DNA of 64,000 bases from Azadirachta indica (taxonomy: Eukaryota > Streptophyta > Magnoliopsida > Sapindales > Meliaceae). How positions within the stretch are numbered: position 1 is the first letter of the stretch; each line of letters opens with the position of its first letter. Shown piece by piece: positions 61,395 to 64,000 of this stretch. The notes beneath the pieces are model-generated. The model made no database searches. It saw only the letters and a program-made list of their open reading frames with translations, and was not told the DNA's origin. The translations under genes and the position numbers were made by a program. The stretch is taken from assembly GCA_022749755.1 (NCBI GenBank), contig CM040447.1, positions 14,545,087-14,609,086 of the forward strand, in the 5' to 3' direction.

Positions 61395-64000
61395 AGGAGG
61401 AAAGGGGGTGGTGGGGTTGGCCCAGTTGGTCGAATATATCCTCTAAAAGGGTCGAATAAAAAAATGACTCGTCACCTTAAGAACCACAAAATGAAGGCTA
61501 AAGACAAGAATCGTTATCAAAGGACAGACCTCTTTATTATATTTTGATCATATCTCTAGAAAGTGGGATTTTTTCTGTTAATTACCAGGTATTAGTGGAT
61601 ATTTATATCGTCATACCATAATAATAGCTGTAGTTTCTAAAGATGGATTAGCATCATTGCAGTAAAATTTCTAGCAGCCCTAAGGCATACATAATTCGTC
61701 AGCATTTTGTCACCTAGGGAGAATTAATTCATTCACTAATGAAAACTTGACGCATGCAGCTTAGAAAGAAAGCAACTTCCAGCTGGTAACAGAGATTATT
61801 GCTGTTTATTACCCAGTTCACTTGTATCGTATCAAGTGCAACAAACGTAATGTTAATGAAATTAAATTACTTGACCCAAAAACAGGTAGGCTCCCCTCAC
61901 ATGTATGAAATGTTGATCCGATTTTAAGGATTAAGGAGACCGAAATTGAACAAAATGAGCACATGCGATTCAAATACAAAACCTTAGCTCTTCAATAAAA
62001 CTCTTTGACCCAAAGGCCCGACATTAGTATTAAAGGCAAACCTTGACACACGAAGTTAGCAAATTTTTTAATTATTGGCTTAGACTTTAATCCGAAATTT
62101 GAGATCCAAAACTTGTAAACAGATATTTCCCAGTCACGAGCTGGCTTGGCAGAGCATTCAGTTTCACCTTGTTTGGTTGCACTGCAGAACAGCATGGCCA
62201 AATAGTTTCACTCTTTGCGTACGAGGACTCAGACTTATTTCACCAGAACTGCAGATAAAACTTCTACAGCGAATGAATTTTGACATTATCTGGTAAAAAC
62301 CATGCATAGACAAAAGTATTTCATTCATTGATTTCATATTGGATCGGGACAGTTTTTTTTTATTGTGCTGGTACTAAGCAGGGCCCTCTCGGATTAGGGT
62401 AATTGGTCTTACACGTAGGGATAGGGGGAGGGGGGCTCCCTACTGTTTGGCTTTTACATTGATGATGTTCTGTCAACAATTTTGTTTTACTCCCTGGCTT
62501 TTAATTTGATTGAAATGCTTTTCCTCATTGCCGACAAAAATTGAAAGGCTTACTCAACATTAAGCAATTTGTTGCAAAGAAATTATCATAAGGCATTCAG
62601 ATAATGACATGGCCAGATGAAAGTTATATGTCATGTAACTTAAGCTTAGTTATATTCTGAGTTTTGATCGGTAAGGGTTTGGTGGTTGTTGTCATGACTT
62701 CTTTATGGTGGTTCTTTAATACACGTGTGTCAGCAATTGTTTAAGTATAGATTAGATATCAGGCAATTCTACTGATGGCTATGTAGTTTTCTCAATTAAA
62801 AAATGGGTAGTAAAGACTAAAGCCAATTCCCTGAGTAAGGGGCCTTAGTAGACAATCTTGGATCACGCTAGCAACAGAATCCATTGTGGCCTAAAACCAG
62901 CTATGGGCTAAACGGTTTGTGTATGCTGATGGAGTTCTTGGTGTGCATCCCCTTGAAATTGTTTCCTTGGAAACTAATAAATGTTTCTGATCAGGAAATT
63001 CATATCCCCCGAAATCTTTAAATTTTGAGACGTGTTAGGATAGGGCGGTGCCAGTAGTGGGCATCCATTGGGACCGTTTGATATATGAGATTTTGCATAT
63101 AGTTAAGCCACCCAAGAGAATCAACTTTGTTTCTTATGGTTATGTCATAAAATTGGGCAAATTTGGTGGAAATATCACTCAAACACATGAGTGGTGGGTT
63201 TGAACATGTGTTGTTAATTACGATGGTGCATTGTCCTCTTCCAATCTGCATCTGCTTGGAATCACCAACCTTAAATATCAGTATATCATGATGATATCAG
63301 TATGTACAATTTCCCGTATACAAATTTGACAGAAAATGCTCTGTGAACTACCTTTTAATTTGGGATATTTTATTGGTGATCGTGATGTAAGGCCTAATAT
63401 TGAGAAAAACCTTCCCCACATTATGGTATTAATCACGTGTTAAAGTGAAAAAGTAAGTAAAACTTTTCTATGAGCTATATATAAGTTTTACTCCTATAAC
63501 AAGCTGCTATAAGTGCTGTTGAGTAGAGTAGAGTAGAATTGCAATAATTCACTTGGGCATTCCTACTCCTATTCCAAGTTGTTATTTATCAGTAAACATC
63601 AAGCGGACAACTACCAAATCTTGGAAGATCTTGTTGATGAATCTTATCATGACTGGCCTTTTCTGCAATTTTTTCTTTTAAAATTTTTACCTTTGGGGCA
63701 CAGTATTGTGACTTCAGATTCTTCCCACTTGCTCATATTCTAATAAAAAAGAAATATATATGGACTGAATTTTTCGTCGAAGAAAAGGAACAATAGTTGC
63801 TTGTAATATTTGTGAGGTATATTCTCAAGTAGATGAGATAATATCTTGGCAATTACCCAGAACCTCATTAGCCTACCTAGCAAGTTGGTGGCATAGACTG
63901 AGCTTTCGGTGGTGGAATTGTCATGTCTATGTCTATGCTTCGTTACTGGGAATCTGGAAGTTGCAGTTGTTTTCTGACTTAAAGAAGAAATTGTACGGGA
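61395..64000. other. Right-end flank, no gene seen
   Basis: Upstream region of the RADIALIS-like gene and beyond. Base composition is less AT-rich than the neighbouring intergenic DNA, but I found no frame with a domain and no repeat structure. A gene with short exons or a non-coding RNA extending past the right edge cannot be excluded. Confidence 0.45.

Noticed and set aside
1..64000. CRISPR arrays, operons, prophage or defence systems
   Set aside because: The sequence is plant nuclear DNA with introns; short repeats are microsatellites or transposon remnants, not regularly spaced arrays.

Overview
The window is nuclear DNA of a flowering plant, most likely a woody eudicot. A Citrus-like or other Sapindales genome is my guess, but I cannot prove it from sequence alone. 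The evidence is AT-rich intergenic DNA full of (AT)n and (CT)n microsatellites, many short GT-AG introns, and genes of plant-specific families: a HANABA TARANU-type GATA factor, a zinc finger-homeodomain factor, a RADIALIS-like SANT protein and an ERD6-like sugar transporter. I found no prokaryotic or viral gene set, no CRISPR array and no rRNA genes.

Layout from left to right. The minus-strand gene at 1184-9284 has 26 exons and encodes the nucleolar 18S-rRNA-processing protein NRAP/NOL6 (Utp22). About 6.7 kb of mainly noncoding, repeat-bearing DNA follows, including a 52-base C run. The HAN-type GATA factor (16051-16975, +, 2 exons) has a CT-rich leader. An alpha/beta hydrolase (19853-22280, +, 4 exons) is convergent with an ERD6-like vacuolar sugar transporter (22613-29347, -, 18 exons). 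The last intron of the transporter carries a tRNA-derived SINE, and intron 11 carries a 340-bp tandem duplication. At 29.6-32.5 kb there is a repeat nest: a small non-coding LTR element (TRIM) with recognisable primer binding site and polypurine tract, then a pair of roughly 570-bp direct repeats. A single-exon AlkA-type DNA glycosylase is at 33091-33951 (+). About 8.7 kb of AT-rich DNA with an inverted-repeat element leads to an intronless ZF-HD transcription factor (42712-43854, +). A three-exon gene for an unrecognised small secreted protein lies at 46207-47307 (-). An ATAD3-type mitochondrial AAA ATPase is at 48293-54103 (-, 8 exons). The right end is gene-poor, with a MITE-like element and a RADIALIS-like gene (60986-61240, -).

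Exon models were built by hand from splice signals and family similarity. Each multi-exon coding sequence sums to a multiple of three: NRAP 3207 nt, hydrolase 957 nt, transporter 1464 nt, secreted protein 507 nt, ATAD3 1914 nt, HAN 759 nt. The genes form no operon or pathway cluster; they are ordinary neighbouring housekeeping and developmental genes. The items most worth checking are the unrecognised secreted protein with a microsatellite-encoded N-terminus, two GC-AG introns in one NRAP gene, and the nested repeat structure around 29.6-32.5 kb.
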